A stretch of DNA of 64,000 nucleotides, from positions 146,882-210,881 of the forward strand of contig NZ_VFTC01000007.1 in NCBI RefSeq assembly GCF_007003975.1, in the 5' to 3' direction. Source of the DNA: Mesorhizobium sp. WSM4306. Its GTDB lineage: Bacteria; Pseudomonadota; Alphaproteobacteria; Rhizobiales; Rhizobiaceae. The notes below the pieces were generated by a model. The model saw nothing but the letters and a program-made list of their open reading frames with translations. It was not told the origin of the DNA and did no database searches. Below, piece after piece: positions 1 through 7,320 of the stretch (its first letter is position 1; each line of letters opens with the position of its first letter). A program made the position numbers and the translations under genes.

Positions 1-398
1 ATCGGGGAGCCGAGTTCGATCTCGATGCCGCGAATGTCGTGGGTCAAATGCTCGATCAGAGCAATCCGGCCCTTGAACGTCTTTACGGCGATGGCTTTCG
101 CCAAAATCTCCTCGTCGTAGTTGAGAAGCTCGACTTCCAGATCGGAGTAGGCGATGCAGCGGCACAAAAGGACGTGGCCGCTCTCCTTCTCCATGTCGTT
201 CAGTGCGAAGGTCGAGTATTTCAGCATGTCGGCTTCGCCGTCGAGCAACACGCTTTTGCAGGCCGAGCATTGCCCTTCCTTGCAGCCATGCGGCAGGGCG
301 ATTCCCTGGCGGAACGCGGCGTTGAGCACCGTTTCACCATGCTCGACCTCGAAATCGACGCCGACCGGGCTAAGTCTGACCGTGTGGGTTTCCGACAT
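1..398 (-). CDS. monooxygenase reductase component, N-terminal part (cut by window edge)
   Basis: This is the first 132 residues of an NAD(P)H:acceptor reductase that feeds electrons to the di-iron hydroxylase encoded just upstream. The N-terminal plant-type 2Fe-2S ferredoxin domain is complete in the window: Cys39, Cys44, Cys47 and Cys79 give the C-x4-C-x2-C...C pattern, in the context HGCKEGQCSACK. The start of an FAD-binding domain (KTFKGRIALIEHLTHDIRG) follows before the edge. The gene starts 55 bases after the hydroxylase stop on the same strand, the order seen in prmAB/mimAB propane, phenol and acetone monooxygenase operons. The remaining subunits (small hydroxylase, coupling protein) would lie beyond base 1. 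The substrate cannot be decided from this fragment. Confidence 0.85.
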   Translation of the reverse strand, partial: MSETHTVRLSPVGVDFEVEHGETVLNAAFRQGIALPHGCKEGQCSACKSVLLDGEADMLKYSTFALNDMEKESGHVLLCRCIAYSDLEVELLNYDEEILAKAIAVKTFKGRIALIEHLTHDIRGIEIELGSP

Positions 399-453
399 GC
401 GGACCTCCAGTTGGATGAGCCGGGGGCGGGACGAACCCGCCCCCTTGGCCTGA

Positions 454-2127
454 TCAGTTGCAGGGGGTGATAGTGAAGCCCTTGGCGTAGTCCGCCAGGT
501 GCTTCTCGCGGTCCGCTGGCGACATGCCACGCAGCGCGTTCAGCGGCGATCCGAGCTTGTTGCCGCGCACGTCGTCAAGCGTCCACATCTCCTTGTCGTC
601 AAAGCGCATATGCGGCTGCGGAACCAGCGTCTTGCCGTCGGAACGGACGAAGTTCAGGTCCTTGATCGCATCGGCCAGATCCCAGCCGTCATAGAGCGTC
701 TCCCACTCGCGCTTGCCGCTGAAGCGGCCCATGGCAGGTGTCGGACGGCCCTGATACTCGTCGGCGAAGGCCACCGTCGCGGTCCACTTGTCGAGTTCGT
801 GGGCGAAGGTGTGCAACTGGCCGTCGATCTCGCCGACCACCATGTCCTCGCGGATCAGGCAGGGAACGAGGCAGGACCAGCAGCGGTGCGGATAGACGTA
901 GCCGACGTCGCTGTTGAACAGCAGCACCTTCTCGCCCTTGTGGCTGAGCTTGGCGTACCACTTCCAGAAATCGCCGAACTCAGCGTACCAGCCCGGATAC
1001 TTGTGCTCGAACCACTCGAAGTCCTCGTCGGTCTGGGCTTCGATGCGCCAGAAGTTGACCGGCCAGCCGACCGCGAAGAACTGCCCGACCTTATGGACGT
1101 AGTTCTTCTTGGTGATGCGTTCCCAGGCAGCCTGGACGTCGTCGTGATGGACCTTGATGCCGTATTTCTCGAGCGGCAGCATGTAGGTGCGGTAGTAGTC
1201 CTCATAGATCCAGCGGTGCCACATTTCCGCGTAAGACTCCTTGTTCTTGTCGCGGTTGGTGGTGCCGTATTCGATGAAGGTGCCGATGGCGGCATCGACG
1301 ATCGCGTGGTTCTGCCAGAAGGCGTAGCGCAGGTCGCGCTCGAGCAGCAGGTGGTTTTCCGGTTCCTTGAGCGCCGCCATCAGCAGGGAGTGGCCGTTGC
1401 CGATATGCCGGCTCTCGTCCGATTGCACCGACAGGAAGACGGTCGGAAGCGCATAGTCACCGTTGCGGGCGGCCTCCGAAGGCATGGCGACGAACAGCGT
1501 GTTGGTGAAAGCGGTTTCGGCCACCACGGTCAGGTACATGCAGGCGGCGGTCATGGTGTCGCCGGTGATGAAGCCTTCGGCGAACTGCCGGCCGATGGTG
1601 GTGGCGTAGCACTTTCCGAAGGCTTCTTCGGTGATGTCGAAGCCGGCCGGATCGATGTAGTTCTCCATATACCATTTCTTCAGGTTCATCTGGATCGTCG
1701 AGTGACGGAACTCGTCGATCATCTGCATGGTGAAGCCGGTTCTGAGTTCCTCGCCGGGCGCGATGCGGGCGACCATCGCCATCGAGCGCGCGGCGGAGAT
1801 TTCCGGGAAGGGAATGATGGCCAGGAAGAGTTTCATCCACTCGACCCAGCGAGGTTCCACATTGCGGAACATGTCGCCGCGCAACGCTGCATCGAGCGCG
1901 CCATAGACACGGTTGTCCTTCTCTTCCTGCATTGGGAAATAGGACCGCAGGACCTGCTTCATCGGGTCGCGCGGCGTCTTGTTGATCTTGTAGTCGGTCG
2001 GAAACGTCATCGCTTCCTGGACGTAGGAAGGATTCCAGCCGAGGTCGGCGATCTTCTTGGTTGCTTCGCCCACGGAGATTCCGCGTTGCGAGGTGATCTT
2101 GTTGAGCGTCAGAGACGTCATCGTCAT
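454..2127 (-). CDS. soluble di-iron monooxygenase hydroxylase, large (alpha) subunit, propane 2-monooxygenase type
   Basis: A 557-aa protein that carries the oxygen-activating carboxylate-bridged di-iron centre. Expected ligands are visible: Glu109 (PFPEIS), Glu139 and His142 (DEFRH), Glu204 (VAETAF), and Glu238 and His241 (SDESRH), the two E-x2-H pairs of the ferritin-like superfamily. Sequence and gene order resemble PrmA/MimA (propane 2-monooxygenase, also active on acetone or phenol in some hosts) more than methane or toluene enzymes; this is family knowledge, so the substrate is open. The start at 2127 was chosen over upstream codons because GGAGG lies directly before it and the product then begins MTMTSLTLNK. 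A sigma-54-like promoter lies about 300 bases upstream. Confidence 0.88.
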   Translation of the reverse strand: MTMTSLTLNKITSQRGISVGEATKKIADLGWNPSYVQEAMTFPTDYKINKTPRDPMKQVLRSYFPMQEEKDNRVYGALDAALRGDMFRNVEPRWVEWMKLFLAIIPFPEISAARSMAMVARIAPGEELRTGFTMQMIDEFRHSTIQMNLKKWYMENYIDPAGFDITEEAFGKCYATTIGRQFAEGFITGDTMTAACMYLTVVAETAFTNTLFVAMPSEAARNGDYALPTVFLSVQSDESRHIGNGHSLLMAALKEPENHLLLERDLRYAFWQNHAIVDAAIGTFIEYGTTNRDKNKESYAEMWHRWIYEDYYRTYMLPLEKYGIKVHHDDVQAAWERITKKNYVHKVGQFFAVGWPVNFWRIEAQTDEDFEWFEHKYPGWYAEFGDFWKWYAKLSHKGEKVLLFNSDVGYVYPHRCWSCLVPCLIREDMVVGEIDGQLHTFAHELDKWTATVAFADEYQGRPTPAMGRFSGKREWETLYDGWDLADAIKDLNFVRSDGKTLVPQPHMRFDDKEMWTLDDVRGNKLGSPLNALRGMSPADREKHLADYAKGFTITPCN

Positions 2128-2422
2128 AAGCCTCCACCAGGTTGAGCCGCGGGTCCCTTGACCCCGGCATGAAGCGGCGCACGGCACCGCCAGTGAGAGT
2201 GCGAACGGCACGACAAAGGGTTGCGCATTCAGGCGCGACTCATGGTCCGGCCATTCAAGTGGATCGCGGCAAAGGTTTTCGAGGTGTCTGGCAGGGGGCC
2301 GCGAGACGCCAACCGCATTTTGCGATGGCGTATCGAAGCGGATGTACCTGTCCTGCTTCCTCCGGTCCTTCGTTCTTTTGGCACCGCGTCAAGCGCGATG
2401 GGCTTCTTATGCAAATAGGTAA

Positions 2423-2438
2423 AGCAATCGCCGTGCCA
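2423..2438 (-). promoter_or_regulatory. sigma-54 (RpoN) -24/-12 promoter of the monooxygenase operon
   Basis: Read on the minus strand the bases are TGGCACGGCGATTGCT, which fits the RpoN consensus TGGCAC-N5-TTGCW at every defined position. Transcription would start near 2411 and leave a leader of about 285 bases before the hydroxylase start. Several characterised prm/mim-type operons are driven by RpoN and a MimR-like enhancer-binding protein, which fits. No such activator gene is in the window. Confidence 0.8.
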
Positions 2439-2524
2439 GTTTGAAAACAGGGGCCGTGAGCCACGCGCTGAGCGAAACCTCAGCCCGTTCCGCTCATAAA
2501 CGCATGGGCAACTGTAGCGATATT

Positions 2525-2573
2525 TTACACATGTATATTACGAATGTAACATTTATGCATGTTTGCACTGCAA
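2525..2573. promoter_or_regulatory. possible enhancer/operator palindromes in the AT-rich divergent region
   Basis: TTACA (2525-2529) and TGTAA (2545-2549) form an inverted repeat, and TTGCACTGCAA (2563-2573) is a perfect hyphenated palindrome. They lie 90-140 bases upstream of the sigma-54 element, where enhancer-binding activators usually bind. The whole 2128-2685 gap holds no gene; 2515-2650 is strikingly AT-rich against GC-rich surroundings. The binding protein is unknown. Confidence 0.35.
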
Positions 2574-2685
2574 TATATTCAGTTAGCTTCTGCAAAATAA
2601 TCAAATTCTTTCGAGATCTATTCATTTTACGATCATTCTCTACTATCTAGAGGCAGGCGTTGGACGGGCGCGGTGCCAGAGAAAG

Positions 2686-3153
2686 ATGATGCCGAACGAC
2701 AAAGACAACCGGGGCTCAGCCCCGCCAATCTCCAACCAGGCCGACGGGGTGACCGGAGATCTGGTCAGGTTGATGCCGCGCGACCTGGTTTTCGTCATGC
2801 GTTTCATGGGCGAAAGCCAGTACCGGCTGCAAAGCCATTTCCAGGACTTCATCCGGGCCGAGCTTGCTGCCGGTGGCGTCACCCCGCAAACCCATCCGAT
2901 GATCCATCTGTTCATCGAGAGCCATGCGATCCTGCTACGCGACTTCGTGTTTTCCGGCGTTTCGCTGACGCGCCAGTTCCGCGTCGACGAGATCGAGCGC
3001 CTCACCGGCGACACCACATCGATGATCCGCGTCGATATCTGGGATCAGCTCAAGAGCCACATCGAAACGGCCGAGAAGCAGTTCCAGTCGGAGCCTAAGC
3101 TGCTTTCGGCTTTCGAAAACCCGACCGGGCCGGCAGCCGGGGAGGACAAATGA
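2686..3153 (+). CDS. unknown protein, first gene of a four-gene operon
   Basis: A 155-aa soluble protein that I do not recognise. The first 30 residues are polar and probably disordered; the rest looks helical, with a conserved-looking core (RDLVFVMRFMGESQY, HPMIHLFIESHAILLRD) and an amphipathic C-terminal part. No signal peptide or membrane segment is visible. Its stop overlaps the next gene in an ATGA arrangement, so the genes are very likely translationally coupled. It is divergent from the monooxygenase operon across 558 bases of shared control region. Either of the first two ATG codons (2686, 2689) could be the start. Confidence 0.7.
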   Translation: MMPNDKDNRGSAPPISNQADGVTGDLVRLMPRDLVFVMRFMGESQYRLQSHFQDFIRAELAAGGVTPQTHPMIHLFIESHAILLRDFVFSGVSLTRQFRVDEIERLTGDTTSMIRVDIWDQLKSHIETAEKQFQSEPKLLSAFENPTGPAAGEDK

Positions 3154-3482
3154 TGGCGGGTTCGGTGAACAGGCAAGCCACTACGCGAGAGGCGCTGCTC
3201 GAGCGCCGGCTGGCTCTTGTCGGAAACGTCTCGGCGCTCACCGCCGAAGCATTGCGGCTCAATCAGAAACTCGCTGGCCTCGAGATGGATCTGCTGCGCG
3301 TGGAACTGGAGATCGGCAGGAGCGGCGCCAGCGCGCAACTGGTGCAGGATTTGCATGAAGCGGAAGAGAGCGCCAAGGCGATCATGAACTCACGCGCGGC
3401 GTGTGAGACTCGCATCGCCACTGCCGAAGGCCAGATCGCGGATGTCGATCGCGAGCTTGCGGCGACAGTGAACGAAGACTGA
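3150..3482 (+). CDS. small coiled-coil protein of the WD40 operon
   Basis: A 110-aa protein that is almost entirely heptad-like helix: long runs of Leu/Ala/Glu/Arg (ALLERRLALVGNVSALTAEA, LRLNQKLAGLEMDLLRVELE) suggest a coiled coil or helical hairpin used for assembly. It has no signal peptide, metal motif or catalytic motif. It overlaps the preceding gene by ATGA and its TGA shares a base with an ATG of the following gene. A structural partner role for the WD40-like product is an inference from the operon only. Confidence 0.7.
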   Translation: MMAGSVNRQATTREALLERRLALVGNVSALTAEALRLNQKLAGLEMDLLRVELEIGRSGASAQLVQDLHEAEESAKAIMNSRAACETRIATAEGQIADVDRELAATVNED

Positions 3483-3496
3483 TGGGAGAGACACAA

Positions 3497-4624
3497 GTGA
3501 ACCAGCAGACGATGCAAAACCTGACCCTGTTCGACCTGCTGGCACGCAGCTGGCGTCGACCGTCGGCGGTCGCTGATCTGTGCTTCAGCGCCGATGGTTC
3601 GACCGTTGCTTTCACATCCGTGGACGGAACCGTCGCCATAGCCGCGGTTGCTGACAGGGAACCGCCGGAGGCGCGCATCAGGGTAAGCGGCGATCTCGGC
3701 CAGACGACCATCCGCCCGCGCGAGAAGCCGCCGGTGCCGTTGATCGCCTCCGCGGTATTTGGCGAAGGCGATGCCCTCCTCGCCACCTATCTGGATTCCA
3801 GCTTCCTCATCGGAACGGCGGCCGGCAAAGCAGTGCATCTGACGGCTGACGGCGAAGCTGCGGAGACGCCGATCAAGATCGAAGGGCCCATCGTCGCCAT
3901 CGATCATAGTGCCCGGACAGCCGTGACGGCGGTCAGCGACGGGCGCGATGTCTTCCTGTCCCGCGATCTCGGCGATGTGACGAAACTGGAACGCGGTGCA
4001 ACATCGTCGACGGACGCACTGGCCTTCTCCCCCGGTGGACGCCGCCTCGCCTGCGGCTTGGGCAATGGGCTGTCGATCTGGGCGGTCGAAGGGCCTGCCA
4101 GCCTGATCCGAGACTTTGCCTTTCCGGCGCGCCCGACATCGATCCGTTGGAGCGGCGATGGCACATGGCTGGCCAGCGGGCTCGAAACGGGCGGCTTTGC
4201 CCTGATCAGCATCGCCGATGGTCTTAGCGGCGTCATCGCGGGATTTCCCTCGCCGGTCCGCACAGTGTGCTGGAGCCAGCCGGCGAACGCGCTGCTTGCC
4301 TCGGGTGCGTTCCGGATTGCCGGTTGGTCGATGACCGCACCGCCGCTTGACGGCGAAAGCGCCGGAGCACTGGAGACCGGTCGCGCCGGTCTCGTTCTGG
4401 TAGAAACGGCGGCGGCGCATCCGGAGAAGAAACTCGTCGCGGCGGGTTACGCCAACGGCCGGATCACCGTCGCCCAGATCGGCGGACGCGACGAGCTTCT
4501 CGTCCGGCCCTTGGGCAGTGGGGTAACCGCGCTTGCCTGGTCCGGCGACGGACGGCATCTGGCTGCGGGCATGGTCGACGGCACCGCGGCCATCATCACC
4601 TTTCCAGCGCAGATGTTCAAATAG
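3497..4624 (+). CDS. WD40-like beta-propeller protein
   Basis: About 375 aa. Repeating blades of about 40 residues carry the pattern of a hydrophobic strand, G/S-x-D-G or S-P-G-G turn, then a short strand (LCFSADGSTVAFTSVDGTVA, LAFSPGGRRLACGLGNGLSI, IRWSGDGTWLASGLETGGFA, LAWSGDGRHLAAGMVDGTAA), typical of WD40-type scaffolds. The usual terminal WD dipeptides are mostly missing. I prefer the GTG start at 3497 because GGGAGAG lies 7 bases before it; an ATG at 3482 that overlaps the previous stop would add five residues. No signal peptide is present, so it is probably a cytoplasmic scaffold. What it binds is unknown; its operon partners are the obvious candidates. Confidence 0.8.
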   Translation: MNQQTMQNLTLFDLLARSWRRPSAVADLCFSADGSTVAFTSVDGTVAIAAVADREPPEARIRVSGDLGQTTIRPREKPPVPLIASAVFGEGDALLATYLDSSFLIGTAAGKAVHLTADGEAAETPIKIEGPIVAIDHSARTAVTAVSDGRDVFLSRDLGDVTKLERGATSSTDALAFSPGGRRLACGLGNGLSIWAVEGPASLIRDFAFPARPTSIRWSGDGTWLASGLETGGFALISIADGLSGVIAGFPSPVRTVCWSQPANALLASGAFRIAGWSMTAPPLDGESAGALETGRAGLVLVETAAAHPEKKLVAAGYANGRITVAQIGGRDELLVRPLGSGVTALAWSGDGRHLAAGMVDGTAAIITFPAQMFK

Positions 4625-4656
4625 CGGACGCGGTCCGCGTGAAAGAGGAGGATAGA

Positions 4657-4830
4657 ATGCAGACCGAAATCACCACCGAGGAAGAGAGCAAGGACGCGTT
4701 CTTCGAACAACTCGCCAAATTGTCGGAAGAGATGGTCGCCAAGCACGGTAAGGATTTCAGCATGGGCGCGCTGGTGCTCGCTGCGCGCTGGATCGCCGAA
4801 AACCGGATTGGTCAATTGAAGACGAACTAG
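4657..4830 (+). CDS. 57-aa unknown protein, last gene of the WD40 operon
   Basis: A small acidic-to-neutral helical protein (MQTEITTEEESKDAFFEQLA...). The central part, FSMGALVLAARWIAENRIGQ, could form one amphipathic helix but is not a clear membrane segment. A strong GAGGAGGA ribosome-binding site ends 4-5 bases before the ATG, which supports the start and shows this is a real gene despite its size. It lies 32 bases after the WD40 gene and closes the operon. The next 260 bases (4831-5093) hold no gene that I can support and separate it from the Wadjet genes. Confidence 0.65.
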   Translation: MQTEITTEEESKDAFFEQLAKLSEEMVAKHGKDFSMGALVLAARWIAENRIGQLKTN

Positions 4831-5153
4831 CGTCGGGGAGAGCCGGCGGATGTCGTGATCTACGCCCAGAACCTCGATTCCGGCGCGCGGAGGTGCGTCC
4901 CAGAGAAATGTTTGCGCCAGCCGACGCATTCGATCGCACAGCCAACGCCGTTAGGAAGCAAAACGGTCTCCTCTGGTGCTCGCCTACTGCGGAGCCGGTC
5001 TCGGAACCCAAATTGTGACAACCGTTCCGGCTATTCAAGTAGAAATATCCATTCGAACTTCTGAATATTGCTCTCGACAGAGCGTTTCTTAGGTTGTTTG
5101 GCTCACCAAGCGGTGGCATAAAATTCGTGGGCACCTTGGGGTACACGCCACAG

Positions 5154-6680
5154 ATGGCACTTTTTCGTTATCTTAGTGATGACGCATTTCTGATCTTCTC
5201 ACGCAAATTCCGGTTCCTCTACGAGGCGGCGTTGCTGGACACCTACGAGCGCTTCTTCTCTCGTGGAGCGTCCTTCCCCACCCCCCAGGAGGTCGTCCAT
5301 GCAATCTACGATCTCATCAAGCGAATGCCCGAGCTACTTGCCGAGGGCGACGACGTTGGCGAAGGTCTGCCTGACCTAGTGTCTAAGCGTCGTCGGCGCC
5401 TGAAGTTCGCAGGCGAGGCGAACGAGGCTGCGGAGGCTGCGTTGCGGGTCGCGAGCGTTGCCTACCAGAAACTGCTCCAGACCGGTTGGCTCGAAGAGGA
5501 AGAATATGGGCTAAGGGTGACGGTAGATATGCCCATGGGAGCAAGCTTGGTCATGCAGCTCCTGTCCAGCCTGAAATCCGACGTGAGCCAGCGCTTCGGC
5601 GGCATCGTCGTCAACGTGAAGCAGAGTCTGGAACTAGCGGCGAGACTCCAGTCGGGCTCTTCCGGAAAGGAGGCCGTGGATGCTGCATATGCCGTGGTGC
5701 AGGCTAGAGAACAGGCCACCGCCTTTCTTAAAACGCTCAGGGCGATCCTATCCGACCTGAGGCGTATCCGCCGTACCATCATGGAATCACGGAGCATGCG
5801 CGAGAGAGTAGACGCCTATTTTCAGGAATTCATCGGCGAGTTGGTTCTGAAGGACTTCCAAGCGATCCACACTTTCAACCACCCCTTTAGGTTCAAGGAT
5901 CATATCCTCGATCTTGCCCGCGACATTTCTCTCGATCCTGGAACCATGAGGACGATCGCTTCGGGGTATGTTGAGAACGGGATGGCCGATACACTTGAGA
6001 ATGGGCTTAGAATAGCTGAGACCGATCTTCTATCGATCCAGGAGGTCTTTGATGGGATCGGCGAGATGTTCGATCGAATCGCCGTCTTCCGGCGGCAGCT
6101 AGAACAGCGTCTCCGGAACACGGTCAAGTATGCGGAGCAAGGAAGCAGTGGTATTTCAAGCCGGGCCTCGCAACTCGTGCGCCGGCTCCACAAGGTGATG
6201 GACCAGCGCCCCGCTCTCTCTGAATACGCGTGGGTTCCCCTGCCGGTCGAACCGATGGATACGCCATGGTCGGAAAGGCATCTCGCGCAACCGCGGCAAC
6301 CCCGCAAGGCCTTGGAGTCAATGGCGGTTCCACCCAAATTGGTGGATCCATTGCTGGTGCTGCGCAAAAGGCTCAAGAAGGAGTACATGGAAAGAATCGT
6401 TCCAGACGAGATACGATTGCTCCAATGGCTGCATGAGAACGTCCCTCTTGCGGTGACGAAAGAGGCGCGCTTCCTTGAGATCGAAGACGTGGACTCATTC
6501 ATTGCATTCGATGCGATCCGAAGGTTCACCAAGCCGGGCGATATTCCGCCCTCTATCGCGGTGGCGTTCGAGATCGTGGATGACGCTGACGGACCGCAGC
6601 ACGATAGCGATTGGATCAGGTGCGGGAATTTCCTCATCCGGAGAAGGTCTGTCCCGGCTGGAGGCGTCGATGCTGGCTGA
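5154..6680 (+). CDS. jetA: Wadjet system protein JetA (MksF/kleisin-like)
   Basis: A 508-aa helical protein that begins MALFRYLSDDAFLIFSRKFR, the typical N-terminus of the JetA family (I believe the DUF5716-type group). JetA is the kleisin-like subunit that bridges the JetC ATPase heads and carries JetB in the SMC-like condensin that recognises and cuts circular plasmids. Long helices from about 130 to 360 fit this role. An in-frame ATG at 5094 would add 20 residues, but MALFRYL at 5154 matches the family start. It is the first of four tightly coupled genes and overlaps jetB by 11 bases. GC looks lower than in the flanking chromosome. Confidence 0.88.
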   Translation: MALFRYLSDDAFLIFSRKFRFLYEAALLDTYERFFSRGASFPTPQEVVHAIYDLIKRMPELLAEGDDVGEGLPDLVSKRRRRLKFAGEANEAAEAALRVASVAYQKLLQTGWLEEEEYGLRVTVDMPMGASLVMQLLSSLKSDVSQRFGGIVVNVKQSLELAARLQSGSSGKEAVDAAYAVVQAREQATAFLKTLRAILSDLRRIRRTIMESRSMRERVDAYFQEFIGELVLKDFQAIHTFNHPFRFKDHILDLARDISLDPGTMRTIASGYVENGMADTLENGLRIAETDLLSIQEVFDGIGEMFDRIAVFRRQLEQRLRNTVKYAEQGSSGISSRASQLVRRLHKVMDQRPALSEYAWVPLPVEPMDTPWSERHLAQPRQPRKALESMAVPPKLVDPLLVLRKRLKKEYMERIVPDEIRLLQWLHENVPLAVTKEARFLEIEDVDSFIAFDAIRRFTKPGDIPPSIAVAFEIVDDADGPQHDSDWIRCGNFLIRRRSVPAGGVDAG

Positions 6681-7320
6681 GTTCGAAGAAGTAGAGGCCC
6701 GATTCGGGGCGGACAAGGGCGCCGATCTTCGCAAGGCGTGCCGATACCTGCTGCGTCATCAATTCGTGTATTCGGGCGACCGGGGCGTGGCAACTATCTA
6801 CGATGTAATTATGGATAGTCGCTTCAGAAGACTGATTGACGAATTCTTTGACTGCATCGGCTACCGCCTCCACCGCGAGCAAGAGGAACAGTGGGCCGGG
6901 ATCGTGCTCTGTGACGAAGAGATGTCGTCAACGCCAAAAATGAAGGCTGATGAGACCATCGTTCTCCTGGTGGCGGCGGCTCACTGGCAGGACGAAGCGA
7001 ACCAGGGCAACGTTGAGGAGCGCGCGACGGTCTTGACCACGTTCAACGTCCTTTACGAGAAGTACAGGGAAATGGCCGAAAGAGGCACAAAGATGCTGGT
7101 AGCCCAGTCAAGGTTCCAAGATATTCTCGAGGATCTTGCTGCCCGCAACCTGATCTGGCTTGGAGAGTTCGACCGCGCCCTCCAGGACCGGGAGGTAGTG
7201 GTCCGGCCGATAATCAAGCTTGTTTCCGGATCCGACGCGCTAAAGCGGATTGAGGAGCAGGTTGCGCTGGAAGATTACGAGCCTCGCCAGTTAGCACCCG
7301 CTGGGGAGAATGTCCAATGA
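6670..7320 (+). CDS. jetB: Wadjet system protein JetB (MksE-like, DUF4194)
   Basis: A 216-aa protein of the MksE/JetB type, the winged-helix subunit that binds the JetA kleisin. Recognisable stretches are DLRKACRYLLRHQFVYSGDR near the N-terminus and YREMAERGTKMLVAQSRFQD near residue 140. The ATG at 6670 was chosen because GGAGG lies 5 bases before it (6659-6663); the reading frame stays open about 195 bases further upstream inside jetA, but without a comparable site. It overlaps jetA by 11 bases and its stop overlaps the jetC start by ATGA, which implies coupled translation and fixed stoichiometry. Confidence 0.88.
   Translation: MLAEFEEVEARFGADKGADLRKACRYLLRHQFVYSGDRGVATIYDVIMDSRFRRLIDEFFDCIGYRLHREQEEQWAGIVLCDEEMSSTPKMKADETIVLLVAAAHWQDEANQGNVEERATVLTTFNVLYEKYREMAERGTKMLVAQSRFQDILEDLAARNLIWLGEFDRALQDREVVVRPIIKLVSGSDALKRIEEQVALEDYEPRQLAPAGENVQ

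Noticed and set aside
499..2145. 548-codon plus-strand open frame opposite the monooxygenase gene
   Set aside because: It mirrors a clearly real gene with di-iron motifs; it is a by-product of GC-rich codon use and shows no domain of its own.
4831..5093. Small plus-strand frame upstream of jetA
   Set aside because: About 69 codons with a biased, non-protein-like composition and no ribosome-binding site; more likely the jet promoter region.
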